Shown: positions 29,033 to 40,413 of the stretch, piece by piece
Position numbering within the stretch: the first letter of the stretch is position 1
Layout: every line of letters begins with the position of its first letter
From: Oleiphilus sp.
Lineage (GTDB): Bacteria; Pseudomonadota; Gammaproteobacteria; Pseudomonadales; Oleiphilaceae
Length of the DNA stretch: 64,000 bases
Assembly (NCBI GenBank): GCA_006212045.1
Contig: PZPK01000017.1
Location: 34,708 to 98,707, forward strand
Reading direction: 5' to 3'
Made by a program: the position numbers and the translations under genes
Notes under the pieces: model-generated
Seen by the model: the letters and a program-made list of their open reading frames with translations, nothing else
Told to the model about the DNA's origin: nothing
The model's database searches: none

Positions 29033-29527
29033 GTGGAGCTGGCCATCGCGTTGCTGTTGACTCTGGCCATTGCCGGCTCGGTATTATGGGTAATGCCGTC
29101 CCCCCATGAAAAAAAGCTGGATGCATTCCGGAAACTGGCGATGGCAGAGGGGATTCGGGTTCGGCTTTTGGACACATCGATGGCTGCCAGGTTTATTCCC
29201 TGGATCAAGGATCATCGCGGCTACGTGCTGTATGAACTGTCCTGTAAAAGCGGTCGTGCTCTGCCTGTCAAAGGGTACAGGGTTGTTCGTCTGTCTGACG
29301 ATGACAGTCTGCATGAACTGGATAGACAGGAGCCTCTGCGACAAAATCTGTTGGCCAGTGGGCTGTTTGAGGTCCTACCGGCATCGTGTGAGAGCCTGGT
29401 TGTCAGCGCTGGTGGCGTGTCGATTGTCTGGCAAGAGAAAGGAGAGATCGAGGGGGTTCGACAGTTGTCAGATACACTCAGGCGCTGTCTGGAAATGGAT
29501 TACACGGCATTCCTGACAGCTACCTGA
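29033..29527 (+). CDS. Membrane-anchored protein of unknown function downstream of uup
   Basis: The 164-residue product starts at a GTG directly after the uup stop codon. One N-terminal transmembrane helix (ELAIALLLTLAIAGSVLWVM) is followed by a soluble domain with no recognised motif (FRKLAMAEGIRVRLLDTSMA, then GYVLYELSCKSGRALPVKGY). The zero-gap junction implies co-translation with uup. The function is unknown. Confidence 0.7.
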   Translation: MELAIALLLTLAIAGSVLWVMPSPHEKKLDAFRKLAMAEGIRVRLLDTSMAARFIPWIKDHRGYVLYELSCKSGRALPVKGYRVVRLSDDDSLHELDRQEPLRQNLLASGLFEVLPASCESLVVSAGGVSIVWQEKGEIEGVRQLSDTLRRCLEMDYTAFLTAT

Positions 29528-29536
29528 ATTTGAATG

Positions 29537-30346
29537 TTAGCTTTTAATGCTCTCTTCAATATTGCTGATGATTTTCTTGGAGTACAGATTGACGATGAAA
29601 TTGACCCGATTTTCATTGTAGTTAATGTAAGAATCCTTGATGAACTCCCACTGTGTTTTGGCGGAATCGAGCAGGCGAGCTGCATCCGCATTCTCATTTG
29701 GCATATTTGTCAGTTTGTTGATTTTCTGATCAAACTGTGCCGCCAAGGCGTCAATCGTGATTTCAGCGTCACCCCCGGAATATACCTGGCTCACGGTAGA
29801 GGTTGACCGTGCCGAATACTTGGTCATCATCAGGGCCAGTATGGTAGTGGCATCTCTGGCGGTTTGTGTCAGTTCAGACGGCTTGACGGAAGAACTGATG
29901 GTGTCATAAAGCGTTGTGATCGATTCGTTAAAGGCTATGTTATTGTTGGCCATATCGCCTGCCAGACGAAGATCCGGGTAGCCGGTACGGACAACCTCCT
30001 TGATGTTCTGTTGCAGGCTTTTTCGGTAATTGCTCCATTGTTCCTGGGCATTATCCAATTGTTCCGAAAAGGCTGAATCACCGACGTTTTCTTCCAGTGA
30101 GCGCATCAGTCCATCGATGGTGTTGATCGATACCTGTATTACCTCATTCTGCGTTTTGTCTGCCTGATTGGCACTGAAATTGTAAAAACCATTCACCGAA
30201 TAGTAGGAGTGGACAATCACGTGATAGACGTCTTCGAGGGCCTGGTTTTCATCCGCGTGGCAAATCCCGGCCAACAGTGTCGTGCTGAGAAGTATCAGTG
30301 TAAGTTTTTTCTGAATTTGATTCCCGAAGGCATGGAAAAATGTCAT
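29537..30346 (-). CDS. Secreted helical protein of unknown function
   Basis: The 269-residue product begins with MTFFHAFGNQIQKKLTLILL and a signal peptide ending near CHA/DEN. The mature part is almost entirely helical and polar, with Asn/Gln/Glu/Lys-rich stretches. It has no known motif and no membrane helix. It converges on the uup downstream gene with a 9-bp gap. The length of the ORF, the signal peptide and low-complexity-free composition support a real gene. Confidence 0.68.
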   Translation of the reverse strand: MTFFHAFGNQIQKKLTLILLSTTLLAGICHADENQALEDVYHVIVHSYYSVNGFYNFSANQADKTQNEVIQVSINTIDGLMRSLEENVGDSAFSEQLDNAQEQWSNYRKSLQQNIKEVVRTGYPDLRLAGDMANNNIAFNESITTLYDTISSSVKPSELTQTARDATTILALMMTKYSARSTSTVSQVYSGGDAEITIDALAAQFDQKINKLTNMPNENADAARLLDSAKTQWEFIKDSYINYNENRVNFIVNLYSKKIISNIEESIKS

Positions 30347-30841
30347 TAAGGTGTCTCCGTCGTCTCCAGCATGACTGCGTTGTTGTTATGACCAAGTGGT
30401 ATTTGGATTCTATTTCTTTGATTGTAGTAGTGATTTGCCAACTTACAACTCAAGGGAAGCGCAGCCGGGAGGGCTAGCTTTGTGGTATTCCGAATAGAAA
30501 ATATCCTTCTAAAGGCAAACTGTATATAACCTTACAGATTAAGACTGTCAGAACCTGGTGCGGGTTCGGATAAAATCTCTTGAAAAAATAAAAAGCTATG
30601 AATAACAATAGGATAGAGTATTTGTTGTTTGTTTGGTCCCAATATTGGTACGGTGTTTTTTTACGATATTCGTTGACAAACGGGCAAATTTTTTTCATGG
30701 TTCGCACCTCGCGATTCAAACGATCGTATGAATTTCGGAAACTCCCGGTCATAATGTCGGGAACAATTACTCTGCTGATACAGAATTTTTCTAAATTCGA
30801 GCTACAGTATCAGCACGAACAAACAACTTGGAGAACAGTTG
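30347..30841. promoter_or_regulatory. 495-bp intergenic region upstream of fadB
   Basis: This AT-rich divergent region separates the unknown secreted-protein gene from fadBA. It contains the palindrome at 30715-30732, a TTGACA hexamer at 30673-30678 without a good -10, and CATAAT at 30750-30755 close to the fadB start. An apparent minus-strand frame at 30474-30752 lacks coding character. Confidence 0.45.
30715..30732. promoter_or_regulatory. Candidate PsrA/FadR-like operator upstream of fadBA
   Basis: The sequence TTCAAACGATCGTATGAA is a palindrome centred on GATC with a single mismatched pair. Its core CAAAC-N4-GTATG differs in one base from the CAAAC-N4-GTTTG form of the Pseudomonas PsrA motif. 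It lies about 110 bp before fadB and 18 bp before a possible -10 (CATAAT, 30750-30755), a position suited to repression relieved by long-chain acyl-CoA or fatty acid. Confidence 0.5.
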
Positions 30842-32989
30842 ATGATTTACGAAGGTAAAGCCATCACGGTTAAAGAGATTGAAGGTGGCTTCGCACAGCT
30901 GAACTTTGATCTAGAAGGCGAGTCAGTTAACAAGTTTAATCGACTGACTATAGAAGAACTTGGTGCTGCGGCGGAAGCGCTGGGCAATGCCGGCGGAATT
31001 AAAGGTCTGGTGGTCAGCAGTACTAAAGACTGCTTCATCGTGGGCGCAGATATTACGGAATTTACAGACCTGTTCGCGGGACCTGAAGAAGAACTGATTG
31101 CGAACAACCTGAGAGCCAACTCGGTATTCAATGCCATCGAAGACCTTCCGTTTCCAACTGTTACTGCAATCAACGGCATAGCATTGGGCGGTGGTTTCGA
31201 AATGTGTCTGGCTACCGACTACCGTGTCATGTCGACCAAGGCGAAGGTTGGTTTGCCCGAAGTTAAACTGGGTATCTTTCCCGGTTTTGGTGGCACCGTA
31301 CGTTTGCCGCGTCTGATCGGTGCAGATAATGCTATCGAATGGATTGCGGGTACCAAAGAATACAAAGCCGATGCGGCACTGAAATTTGGTGCCGTCGACG
31401 CCGTCGTGGGTCCGGATCAATTGATGGCTGCGGCCGTCGCGCTGCTGAACCAGGCTGTTGAAGGCAAGCTGGATTACAAAGCCCGCCGCGAAGAAAAAAC
31501 CGGCAAGCTTAAGCTGAACCCAATGGAAAGCATGATGACCTTCGAAACCGCCAAGGGTTTCGTAGCGGGCCAGGCCGGTCCACATTACCCGGCGCCTGTT
31601 GAGGCGATCAAAGCCATGCAGAAGCATTCAGGCATGTCCCGTGACAAGGCGATTGAAGTCGAAGCCAAGGGTTTTGCCAAAATGGCCAAAACGCCGGTAG
31701 CGTCTTCACTGATCGGATTGTTCCTGAATGACCAGGCCTTGAAAGCCGCAGCCAAGAAACTTGAGCCTTCTGCTTCAGAAGTCAAGAAAGCAGCGGTATT
31801 GGGTGCCGGTATCATGGGTGGCGGTATTGCCTATCAGTCCGCGCTGAAAGGCACCCCAATCATTATGAAAGATATCGCACAAGCGGGTCTGGATCTTGGA
31901 TTGAATGAAGCCAAGAAACTGCTGGCCAAGCGTGTTGAGAAAGGCCGCATGACCGCAGAAAAAATGGCAGACGTACTGAATGCCATCGATCCTGCGCTGA
32001 GCTACGGCGACTTCCAGGACGTTGACATCATTGTTGAAGCGGTCGTTGAGAACCCGAAGGTAAAAGATATTGTTCTGTGTGAAGTGGAAGATGTTGTGTC
32101 TGAAGATACGATCATCACTTCCAACACTTCAACCATCTCGATTGACCTTCTGGCCAAAAACCTGAAGCGCCCTGAAAACTTCTGCGGCATGCACTTTTTC
32201 AATCCCGTACACATGATGCCTCTGGTTGAGGTTATCCGTGGCGCGAAAACAAATGAAAGAGCGATTGCTACAACGGTTGCTTATGCAAAAGCCATGGGTA
32301 AAACGCCAGTTGTGGTCAATGACTGTCCGGGCTTCCTGGTTAACCGTATTCTGTTCCCATACTTTGGTGGTTTTGCGGCGCTGGTGCGCGATGGCGCAGA
32401 CTTCCAGCGTATTGACAAAATCATGGAGAAGTTTGGCTGGCCGATGGGTCCTGCCTATTTGCTGGATGTGGTCGGTATCGATACCGGTAAGCATGCCGGT
32501 GAAGTGATGGCTGAAGGCTTCCCTGATCGCATGAAGAATGAATTTCGTACAGCAATGGAAGTCATGTTTGACGAAGGCCGCTATGGCCAGAAGACAGACA
32601 AGGGTTTCTATCTTTACGAACTGGATCGCAAGGGCAAGCAGAAGAAGGTCGCAGACGAGTCTGTCTATGAGCTGATCAAGCCTGTTGTTTCAGGTAGCCA
32701 GGAGTTTACAGACGAAGCAATCATCGAACGTATGATGGTTCCGCTGTGCATTGAAGCTGTACGTTGTCTGGAAGACGGCATTGTCGATGAAGCGGCAGAA
32801 GTGGATATGGGTCTAATCTTCGGTATCGGTTTCCCTCCATTCCGTGGTGGTGCTCTGCGTTATATCGATTCCATCGGTATTGAAGAGTTTAACAAGATTG
32901 CGGACAAATATGCTGACCTTGGTCCTCTCTATACGCCTACTGAAGGCATGAGAGAAATGGCGAAAGCCGGCAAGAAATTTTTCGGCTAA
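30842..32989 (+). CDS. fadB: Fatty acid oxidation complex alpha subunit
   Basis: FadB is the multifunctional beta-oxidation enzyme: enoyl-CoA hydratase/isomerase at the N-terminus and 3-hydroxyacyl-CoA dehydrogenase at the C-terminus. It is 715 residues from the ATG at 30842 (GGAGA 9 bp upstream). Crotonase motifs include [15 protein letters not shown] and [13 protein letters not shown] with the catalytic Glu, and [19 protein letters not shown]. The dehydrogenase begins with the NAD motif [18 protein letters not shown] and has [15 protein letters not shown] with the catalytic His. Length is close to E. coli FadB (729). It forms a complex with FadA, encoded 31 bp downstream. Confidence 0.97.
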   Translation: MIYEGKAITVKEIEGGFAQLNFDLEGESVNKFNRLTIEELGAAAEALGNAGGIKGLVVSSTKDCFIVGADITEFTDLFAGPEEELIANNLRANSVFNAIEDLPFPTVTAINGIALGGGFEMCLATDYRVMSTKAKVGLPEVKLGIFPGFGGTVRLPRLIGADNAIEWIAGTKEYKADAALKFGAVDAVVGPDQLMAAAVALLNQAVEGKLDYKARREEKTGKLKLNPMESMMTFETAKGFVAGQAGPHYPAPVEAIKAMQKHSGMSRDKAIEVEAKGFAKMAKTPVASSLIGLFLNDQALKAAAKKLEPSASEVKKAAVLGAGIMGGGIAYQSALKGTPIIMKDIAQAGLDLGLNEAKKLLAKRVEKGRMTAEKMADVLNAIDPALSYGDFQDVDIIVEAVVENPKVKDIVLCEVEDVVSEDTIITSNTSTISIDLLAKNLKRPENFCGMHFFNPVHMMPLVEVIRGAKTNERAIATTVAYAKAMGKTPVVVNDCPGFLVNRILFPYFGGFAALVRDGADFQRIDKIMEKFGWPMGPAYLLDVVGIDTGKHAGEVMAEGFPDRMKNEFRTAMEVMFDEGRYGQKTDKGFYLYELDRKGKQKKVADESVYELIKPVVSGSQEFTDEAIIERMMVPLCIEAVRCLEDGIVDEAAEVDMGLIFGIGFPPFRGGALRYIDSIGIEEFNKIADKYADLGPLYTPTEGMREMAKAGKKFFG

Positions 32990-32996
32990 TTGCTGA

Positions 32997-34196
<1,200 letters not shown>

Positions 34197-34215
34197 GCTT
34201 CTGGATGTTAAAACC

Positions 34216-34242
34216 AAAAGGCAGCCTCTGGCTGCCTTTTTT
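34216..34242. terminator. Bidirectional terminator between fadA and the convergent gene
   Basis: An 11-bp stem AAAAGGCAGCC / GGCTGCCTTTT with a TCT loop is followed by a T run. Its A-rich 5' side makes it usable on the other strand too, where it overlaps the stop codon of the gene at 34241-35002. Confidence 0.9.
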
Positions 34243-35002
34243 ATTGGGCAGGGGGTTGTTCCGGGCTTTCGTTTTCCTGGCTGAGCGGGACTTCTTCTCT
34301 CGCCTCGTATTCAGGTAATGCAACGATTCTGTTGGTGCGTTTGATTTCGTTCAGCGTTTCGGTCAGCACCCTGATGCGTGTGTTTTTCTCTTCCTCATCT
34401 ATTGGTGCTTTCTTGAGGGCCTCCCGCGCCTGCTTCAGGTGGGTCTGATATAACACAATATCGCCCTTGTCTGCGCACTGTGCCGCCTGGTGCTCGTGGC
34501 TTGCGACCTCGATCAGGAGTGACAGCGCCAAGGTATGCCTATGCAGTCTCTGATGAACCGACGCGCTGAGGTGGCCGGCGTTGCGACTGATATCGAGATG
34601 TTTCGAAATTCTCGCCAGCGTCTGCTTTGAGATTTTCAGGTCTTCTTCGGTGGTCATGACCTGATCAATCTCAGTTTGGCGTTTTCCTTCTTTGAATTGT
34701 TTGAGTCTTTGGTTCTCGGAGGAAGCGAGTGCGCGCGTTTGCGCATCCATCGGTACTATTTCCAGTACGTTTTCCATTGCCAGCACCAGTTGCTTTTGCA
34801 ATACCATGAGTAGTTCATACTCTGGGTCAACAGTGGCAATAAAATCCCTGAGCGGCAATATTTCTGCTGCCTGTTTTTTGTGGCGTGCTATTTCCTTGCG
34901 CTGCTGGGCGATCGCTTTTTGCCGGTTGTAGCTAATCGAACTCACAATCAGCGCCGCCAGAATAATAAAAATAATGATGCTGGAAATCAGGGTGATGGAC
35001 AT
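34241..35002 (-). CDS. Membrane-anchored coiled-coil protein of unknown function
   Basis: The 253-residue protein has one N-terminal transmembrane helix (MSITLISSIIIFIILAALIV) and a long, highly charged helical cytoplasmic region with likely coiled coils (NRQKAIAQQRKEIARHKKQA, and around QRLKQFKEGKRQTEIDQ). The tail is Pro/Glu/Gln-rich. It lies between fadA and topA, facing fadA. A hypothetical gene in this position next to topA is, from memory, also found in Pseudomonas, which supports a real conserved gene. The function is unknown. Confidence 0.75.
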   Translation of the reverse strand: MSITLISSIIIFIILAALIVSSISYNRQKAIAQQRKEIARHKKQAAEILPLRDFIATVDPEYELLMVLQKQLVLAMENVLEIVPMDAQTRALASSENQRLKQFKEGKRQTEIDQVMTTEEDLKISKQTLARISKHLDISRNAGHLSASVHQRLHRHTLALSLLIEVASHEHQAAQCADKGDIVLYQTHLKQAREALKKAPIDEEEKNTRIRVLTETLNEIKRTNRIVALPEYEAREEVPLSQENESPEQPPAQ

Positions 35003-35156
35003 AGATATCCGAAGGGCAGTGTTAGATGAATGAAGGTTAAAAATGTAAGTCTAGCAGGGAAAAAAGAAAAACGGTTTTAGTGTTTTTTGGCATCATTCGA
35101 GTAGCGAGTTGTGCCGGATATCGAAAGAGAAGGGCTGAAAAAAAATCGACAATGAC

Positions 35157-35185
35157 TTGACCGCCTAGCTACAAATCAATATATA
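35157..35185 (+). promoter_or_regulatory. Probable sigma70 promoter of topA
   Basis: TTGACC (35157-35162), exactly 17 bp, then TATATA (35180-35185). Initiation near 35192 gives a leader of about 115 nt before the topA ATG. The 303-bp region 35003-35305 holds no gene. Confidence 0.7.
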
Positions 35186-35305
35186 TGTCGCCTGATTTAT
35201 GCTTACAAGGCACCCCGATAGCGTGATTTTTGTTCTCAGGAACGCTTGTCCTGTCACATTTATGTTTGCCTGTGTTGTTTATTTTATCAAACAGTTTGGA
35301 GATTT

Positions 35306-37963
35306 ATGGGTAAGTCCCTGGTAATTGTTGAGTCGCCGGCCAAAGCCAAAACCATTAACAAGTATCTTGGTTCGAATTACATCGTGAAGTCGAGCGTTGG
35401 GCATATTCGAGACTTGCCAACTTCGGGTTCCGGTTCTACCACAACGCCCGCGGAGCGCGCCAAACAGGCGGCGGCCACGCGTAAAATGAGCCCCGAAGAA
35501 AAAGCCGTATATAAAAAGCATAAGGCCAAGTCGCAGCTGATTGCCCGCATGGGCGTAGACCCTGAGCATGGCTGGAAGGCCAAATACGAAATTTTGCCGG
35601 GTAAGGAGAAGGTGGTCTCTGAGCTCAAAAAACTGGCAAAAGATGCTGATGAAATCTATCTCGCGACGGATTTGGATAGAGAAGGGGAAGCGATTGCCTG
35701 GCATTTGAAAGAAGCGATTGGTGGTGACGAAAGTCGTTATCGTCGCGTCGTGTTTAATGAAATCACCAAAAAAGCCATTCAGGAAGCCTTTAAATCGCCC
35801 GACGAATTGGACCAGTCACGCGTTAATGCACAGCAGGCAAGACGCTTTCTGGATCGCGTGGTCGGTTTTATGGTCTCGCCTTTGCTTTGGGCCAAAATTG
35901 CTCGTGGTCTTTCCGCCGGACGTGTGCAATCCGTGGCGGTGCGTCTGATTGTTGAGCGTGAGCGCGAAATTAGGGCTTTTGTTCCGGAAGAATACTGGGA
36001 AGTATTTGCTGATCTGGCGCGCGATGCGAAAGAGCATACGCGTTTTCAGGTTGCAAAAGTGTCTGGGCAGAATTTTAGACCACTGAGCGAATCCGACACA
36101 CAGAAGCATCTGGAACAGCTCAGGAATCTACCCTACAAAATCAGCAAGCGTGAGGACAAGCCGACACGTTCGAAACCCAATGCGCCATTTATTACCTCTA
36201 CCTTGCAGCAAGCGGCGAGCACCCGTATGGGCTTCAGTGTCAAGAAGACCATGATGCTGGCTCAGCGCTTGTACGAGGCCGGGTACATTACCTATATGCG
36301 TACCGACTCCACCAACCTGAGTGTCGATGCAGTCGCCAGTTGCCGCGAATATATTGAAGAGAACTTTGGTTCACGCTATCTGCCGGACGAGCCGAGACGT
36401 TATAGCAGCAAGGAAGGGGCTCAGGAAGCGCACGAGGCGATCAGGCCTTCGGATGTTCGCGTCCTGGCCTCTGGCATCCAGAACCTGGAAAAAGACGCTG
36501 AGCGGCTATATGAGCTGATCTGGCGCAACTTTGTCGCGTGTCAGATGACGGATGCCGAGTTCCTGAGCTCGTCTGTCGAGGCAAGTGCCGGGGACTACAT
36601 CCTCAGAACGCGCGGTCGCGTCGTAAAGTTCGAAGGTTTTCTCAAGGTTCAGCCAAGTTCCAGCAAAAAAGATGATGATGTGCTGTTGCCCGACTTTTCG
36701 GTTGGTGATCAGCTGAAATTGAATCAGCTCGATCCGAAACAGCACTTCACCAAGCCTTCTCCTCGTTACTCCGAAGCGGCTTTGGTAAAAGAATTGGAGA
36801 AGCGCGGCATCGGTCGTCCCTCCACTTATGCTGCCATTATCTCAACCATTCAGGAAAGGGGCTACGTGCGCCTAGAGAATCGCCGGTTCTATGCGGAGAA
36901 AATGGGCGATATCGTGACAGACCGCCTGGTGGAATCCTTCAACGACCTGATGGACTACGGTTTTACCGCGCAGATGGAAGAGCAGCTGGATCAGGTCGCC
37001 AATGGCGAGAAAGACTGGAAAGACGTCTTGAACAAATTCTATGGTGGCTTTGTTACTCAGCTGGATAGAGCAGAGGCCGCCAACGATGGCATGCGCTCAA
37101 ATAATCCAACCGAAACCGACTTGCCATGTCCGAGTTGTGGCCGGAATATGCAGATTCGCACCGCCAGTACCGGTGTGTTTCTCGGCTGTTCCGGTTATGC
37201 CCTGCCACCGAAGGAACGTTGCAAATCCACTATTAACCTGATCCCCGGAGACGAGGCAGCCAATGCCGATGATGACGAGGGTGAATCCAAGGTATTGCGT
37301 AAAAAGCATCGCTGCGGGATATGCTCAACGGCCATGGAAAGCTATCTCATAGACGAGAAGAGAAAGCTGCATGTGTGTGGCAATAATCCGGACTGCCCCG
37401 GGTTTGAGGTGGAGCAGGGAGAGTTCAAAATCAAGGGCTATGACGGGCCTACGCTTGAGTGTGATAAATGCAGTGCTGAGATGCAGCTGAAAACCGGTCG
37501 CTTCGGCAAGTATTTTGGCTGTACCAACGAGTCCTGTAAGAATACGCGCAAGCTGCTGAAAAGTGGCGAACCGGCACCCCCGAAAATGGATCCTGTTCCG
37601 ATGCCCGAATTGGCGTGTGAGAAAGTCGATGACACCTACATTTTGCGCGATGGTGCGGCAGGACTGTTTCTGGCGGCAAGCAAGTTTCCCAAAAACCGCG
37701 AAACGCGGCCGCCATTGGTGAAAGAGCTGCTGGCGCATAAAGATGAAATCGATCCCAAGTATGGGTTTCTTTTCGAGGCTCCGGTTGCCGACCCGAAAGG
37801 CAATCCTTCGGTGGTTCGATTTAGTCGAAAGACCAAAGAGCAATATGTGATGTCTGAAGAAAAGGGCAAAGCGACCGGCTGGTCTGCGCATTACCAGAAT
37901 GGTAAGTGGGTCGAAACAGCGGCGAAGAAAACGACTAAAAAGAAGGCTGCCTCCAAGGCGTAG
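35306..37963 (+). CDS. topA: DNA topoisomerase I
   Basis: TopA is a type IA topoisomerase that relaxes negative supercoils. It is 885 residues from the ATG at 35306 (TTTGGAGA upstream, [20 protein letters not shown]); a longer frame to 35246 adds an unlikely Cys-rich N-terminus. The Toprim acidic motif is [16 protein letters not shown], and the active-site Tyr is Tyr330 in ITYMRTDS. Three C-terminal zinc ribbons follow (CPSCGRN...GCSGY...RC, CGICSTA...CGNNPDC and CDKCSAE...CTNESC), then a Lys-rich tail [13 protein letters not shown]. Confidence 0.97.
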   Translation: MGKSLVIVESPAKAKTINKYLGSNYIVKSSVGHIRDLPTSGSGSTTTPAERAKQAAATRKMSPEEKAVYKKHKAKSQLIARMGVDPEHGWKAKYEILPGKEKVVSELKKLAKDADEIYLATDLDREGEAIAWHLKEAIGGDESRYRRVVFNEITKKAIQEAFKSPDELDQSRVNAQQARRFLDRVVGFMVSPLLWAKIARGLSAGRVQSVAVRLIVEREREIRAFVPEEYWEVFADLARDAKEHTRFQVAKVSGQNFRPLSESDTQKHLEQLRNLPYKISKREDKPTRSKPNAPFITSTLQQAASTRMGFSVKKTMMLAQRLYEAGYITYMRTDSTNLSVDAVASCREYIEENFGSRYLPDEPRRYSSKEGAQEAHEAIRPSDVRVLASGIQNLEKDAERLYELIWRNFVACQMTDAEFLSSSVEASAGDYILRTRGRVVKFEGFLKVQPSSSKKDDDVLLPDFSVGDQLKLNQLDPKQHFTKPSPRYSEAALVKELEKRGIGRPSTYAAIISTIQERGYVRLENRRFYAEKMGDIVTDRLVESFNDLMDYGFTAQMEEQLDQVANGEKDWKDVLNKFYGGFVTQLDRAEAANDGMRSNNPTETDLPCPSCGRNMQIRTASTGVFLGCSGYALPPKERCKSTINLIPGDEAANADDDEGESKVLRKKHRCGICSTAMESYLIDEKRKLHVCGNNPDCPGFEVEQGEFKIKGYDGPTLECDKCSAEMQLKTGRFGKYFGCTNESCKNTRKLLKSGEPAPPKMDPVPMPELACEKVDDTYILRDGAAGLFLAASKFPKNRETRPPLVKELLAHKDEIDPKYGFLFEAPVADPKGNPSVVRFSRKTKEQYVMSEEKGKATGWSAHYQNGKWVETAAKKTTKKKAASKA

Positions 37964-38295
37964 CGCTCGTTCAGGATAAAGGCCGGATTTCAGGGAATGG
38001 TCAAGAGGGGCTAAGGCCCCTGGGCCTGGTCCGCAAATGTTTGGGCCTGCAATCGGCAGGCCTTCAAGTTTCGGGTTTTCATCGTGCTGCTCATCAGCGT
38101 TTTTTCTGCTGCGCGAAGGGCTTTGCGCGCAGATCTTGCGGTCTTGGATGACAGCCCCGGCCAGGTGCTTGTGCTGGAACCCCCGAGCGTTCTGTTTTGG
38201 CGCGTCAAAGTGTGTTCAATATCTCTTCGAAAAATGCATTCTCCCCGTATAATCGCGGTTCGTGTTGACTCGGACCAACGAATAAGGCGCTCTTA
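37964..38295. other. 332-bp intergenic region after topA
   Basis: No convincing gene is seen. A hairpin AGGGGC-TAAG-GCCCCT (38006-38021) just after topA may aid termination but has no U tract. Short frames on both strands (about 65-70 codons) lack ribosome-binding sites and were not called. AAGGCGCTC lies shortly before the lipoprotein ATG at 38296. Confidence 0.4.
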
Positions 38296-40356
38296 ATGCT
38301 TTCAAAGCTGTTTCAAGCCATTGGCCTGACAGGTATCTCACTGGCACTACTTTCCGGATGTAGCCGCGACAATGACGTCATCTTTCCCGAAGATGTACCG
38401 GCAAAGCAAGTTAACTCCTGCAGCGAGCTTGTGCCCAACGAGACCTTGCTGAATGGTCTGAGTTTGAGAAAGCCTTCACGACACACAAGTGTGGCCGGGA
38501 TTGCACTGGATCAGCCATTTGATATCGATGTTTTTCAATACAATGCGTCTGTTGGAGCTCTGACCAACGTGGTCCGCCTGTTTCCCAATCAGGTGTTGAC
38601 TGATTCCGATGGCCTTATTCAGTCACTTACAGTTAATGTAAAAGTCGACACCACGGAGCAGACCCTCGACACCAATTTGGCCTACCTTCAGGAAAGCCCT
38701 TGGATTTATCTGCCCCCAGGTGAAACCCAGATACAGTTGGAGGTTGAAGCGATACTAAACAACCGAAGTGTTTTTGTTGATTGCGAACCCACCCTGGAGC
38801 AGCAGGCGAGTGTCATTACACAAAGTCGTACTTATCTGATCAATATTGATCGCGCCCCTTTGAGCAGTTTGAGCCATACGACAGTTGGACCGGACAACTT
38901 GGTAGAGGGCACAAGCCTGAATGCTTTTATAGATGGCGAAAAACCACTCGATGCCCTGGACCAGTTTGGGCGTTCTGTCGCTATCTATGGAGATACGCTG
39001 GTGATCGGTGTGCCCGGCGATGACAACGGCGACCCACTGTACACGGGCGCGACCACGATCACTGACAGTAACCGTCTGGCATTTCTGCAGTCACTGGCGG
39101 ATGATGACAATATCCTGACGGATAGCGGTGCTGCCTATGTTTTTCAGCGCCAGGCGGTGGGCGACTGGCAGTTGACGCATGTTCTCAAACCTGGTTATCC
39201 GGACGCCGGAGATCGATTTGGCCATGCTGTCGCTGTGTATGAGGATGTGATAGCCGTATCGGCATTCTACGAAGACAGTGCGTCAACCGGGATCAATGGT
39301 ATAGAAGACAACGAACTGGCTCCGGATTCGGGGGCGGTTTATGTATTCAGACGACAGGGCTCCGACTGGATGCAGGAAGCCTACATCAAAGCTCAGTCAA
39401 ATGCGCTCGGTAACGATGGGTATCATGATGCATTCGGTGACCAGTTAAGGCTCGATGGGGATCAGCTATTGGTCAGTGCACCATTTGACGATATCAATGC
39501 GGCAGACGATGGCTCGGTGCATCTTTATGAGATGGACGGAAGTGCCTGGCAGTACGCGACCAGCTTATCATCCTCGCTGGCGCAGTCAGGAGATAACTTT
39601 GGTTCCGCGATTGCGATTCATGAGGATCTGATCGCCGTAGGTGCGCCCGGAGATGACAGCGACTTGAAGGTTTTAACAAATGCTGATGGTATCGGCGAGC
39701 TGGTGACTCTGTTCGAGGATGAAAGCCCGTTTTTGACGATAGATTCCGGAGCCGTGCATATCTTCGAAAAAAACAATGACAGCTGGGCCCAACAAGCGTA
39801 CATGAAAGCAAGCAATGCAGACGCCGGGGATCGCTTCGGCAGCGCGGTGTCATTATCAGGCACGACTCTTTACGTGGGCGCTCCTCGAGAAGACGGTTCT
39901 GCAAGCGGTTTTAACAAGAATCTTGGGTCCAACAACCTGTCAAATTCCGGAGCGGTTTATCAGTTTTTTCTTTTCTCCGAATTCGGGAACTGGACCTTCA
40001 GTAACTATATCAAAGGCGCCCCAGCAATGGCCGGGGCCTTGTTCGGACGAAGTATTGACTCCGATTACGGCGTGATACTAGTGGGTGCGCCAAAAGAAAT
40101 CACCGTCCCGGGTGAAGCCCAGGGGCGACTGTATGTGCTGGAAGAAACGCCCTTGGAAACGAGGCACTGGTTCATGCTGCGATTTTATGATGATAATGAA
40201 AGCACCGCACTGGAGAATGCATTCCGTTCCCTATCCATTACTCCGGGCGCGTTTGCAGCGGGCGCTCAAGGTGCTTCGTTTCCGGTTCTGGATCCGAATA
40301 CGCTTGAGGTGCTGTCATACGAAAGTGATGTCGGAATGGTTGGGCTTAGCGAGTAG
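38296..40356 (+). CDS. FG-GAP/integrin-like beta-propeller lipoprotein
   Basis: The 686-residue exported lipoprotein has a lipobox LLSGC with Cys22. After a short N-terminal domain come six or seven repeats of the FG-GAP type. Each has a GD-FG-SVAI/AVYEDVIAVGAP-like core followed by SGAVYVF (for example AGDRFGHAVAVYEDVIAVSA, SGDNFGSAIAIHEDLIAVGA, AGDRFGSAVSLSGTTLYVGA). The repeats carry Asp-rich calcium-binding-like loops (GDDNGDP, APFDDINAADDG). A seven-bladed propeller on the cell surface or periplasmic face is likely. The function is unknown, possibly adhesion or carbohydrate binding. Confidence 0.82.
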   Translation: MLSKLFQAIGLTGISLALLSGCSRDNDVIFPEDVPAKQVNSCSELVPNETLLNGLSLRKPSRHTSVAGIALDQPFDIDVFQYNASVGALTNVVRLFPNQVLTDSDGLIQSLTVNVKVDTTEQTLDTNLAYLQESPWIYLPPGETQIQLEVEAILNNRSVFVDCEPTLEQQASVITQSRTYLINIDRAPLSSLSHTTVGPDNLVEGTSLNAFIDGEKPLDALDQFGRSVAIYGDTLVIGVPGDDNGDPLYTGATTITDSNRLAFLQSLADDDNILTDSGAAYVFQRQAVGDWQLTHVLKPGYPDAGDRFGHAVAVYEDVIAVSAFYEDSASTGINGIEDNELAPDSGAVYVFRRQGSDWMQEAYIKAQSNALGNDGYHDAFGDQLRLDGDQLLVSAPFDDINAADDGSVHLYEMDGSAWQYATSLSSSLAQSGDNFGSAIAIHEDLIAVGAPGDDSDLKVLTNADGIGELVTLFEDESPFLTIDSGAVHIFEKNNDSWAQQAYMKASNADAGDRFGSAVSLSGTTLYVGAPREDGSASGFNKNLGSNNLSNSGAVYQFFLFSEFGNWTFSNYIKGAPAMAGALFGRSIDSDYGVILVGAPKEITVPGEAQGRLYVLEETPLETRHWFMLRFYDDNESTALENAFRSLSITPGAFAAGAQGASFPVLDPNTLEVLSYESDVGMVGLSE

Positions 40357-40413
40357 CGAATAAAGTCCTAGAGAAGGGCAATCTGATTTGATTGGCTGCT
40401 GGAACACAAGGTT

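Noticed and set aside
30474..30752. 92-codon minus-strand frame
   Set aside because: It lies across the fadB promoter and operator candidate, is AT-driven, and has no recognisable domain or ribosome-binding site.
37964..38295. Short frames on both strands after topA
   Set aside because: Each is 65-71 codons, without homology recognition or Shine-Dalgarno sequence, and the two strands conflict.
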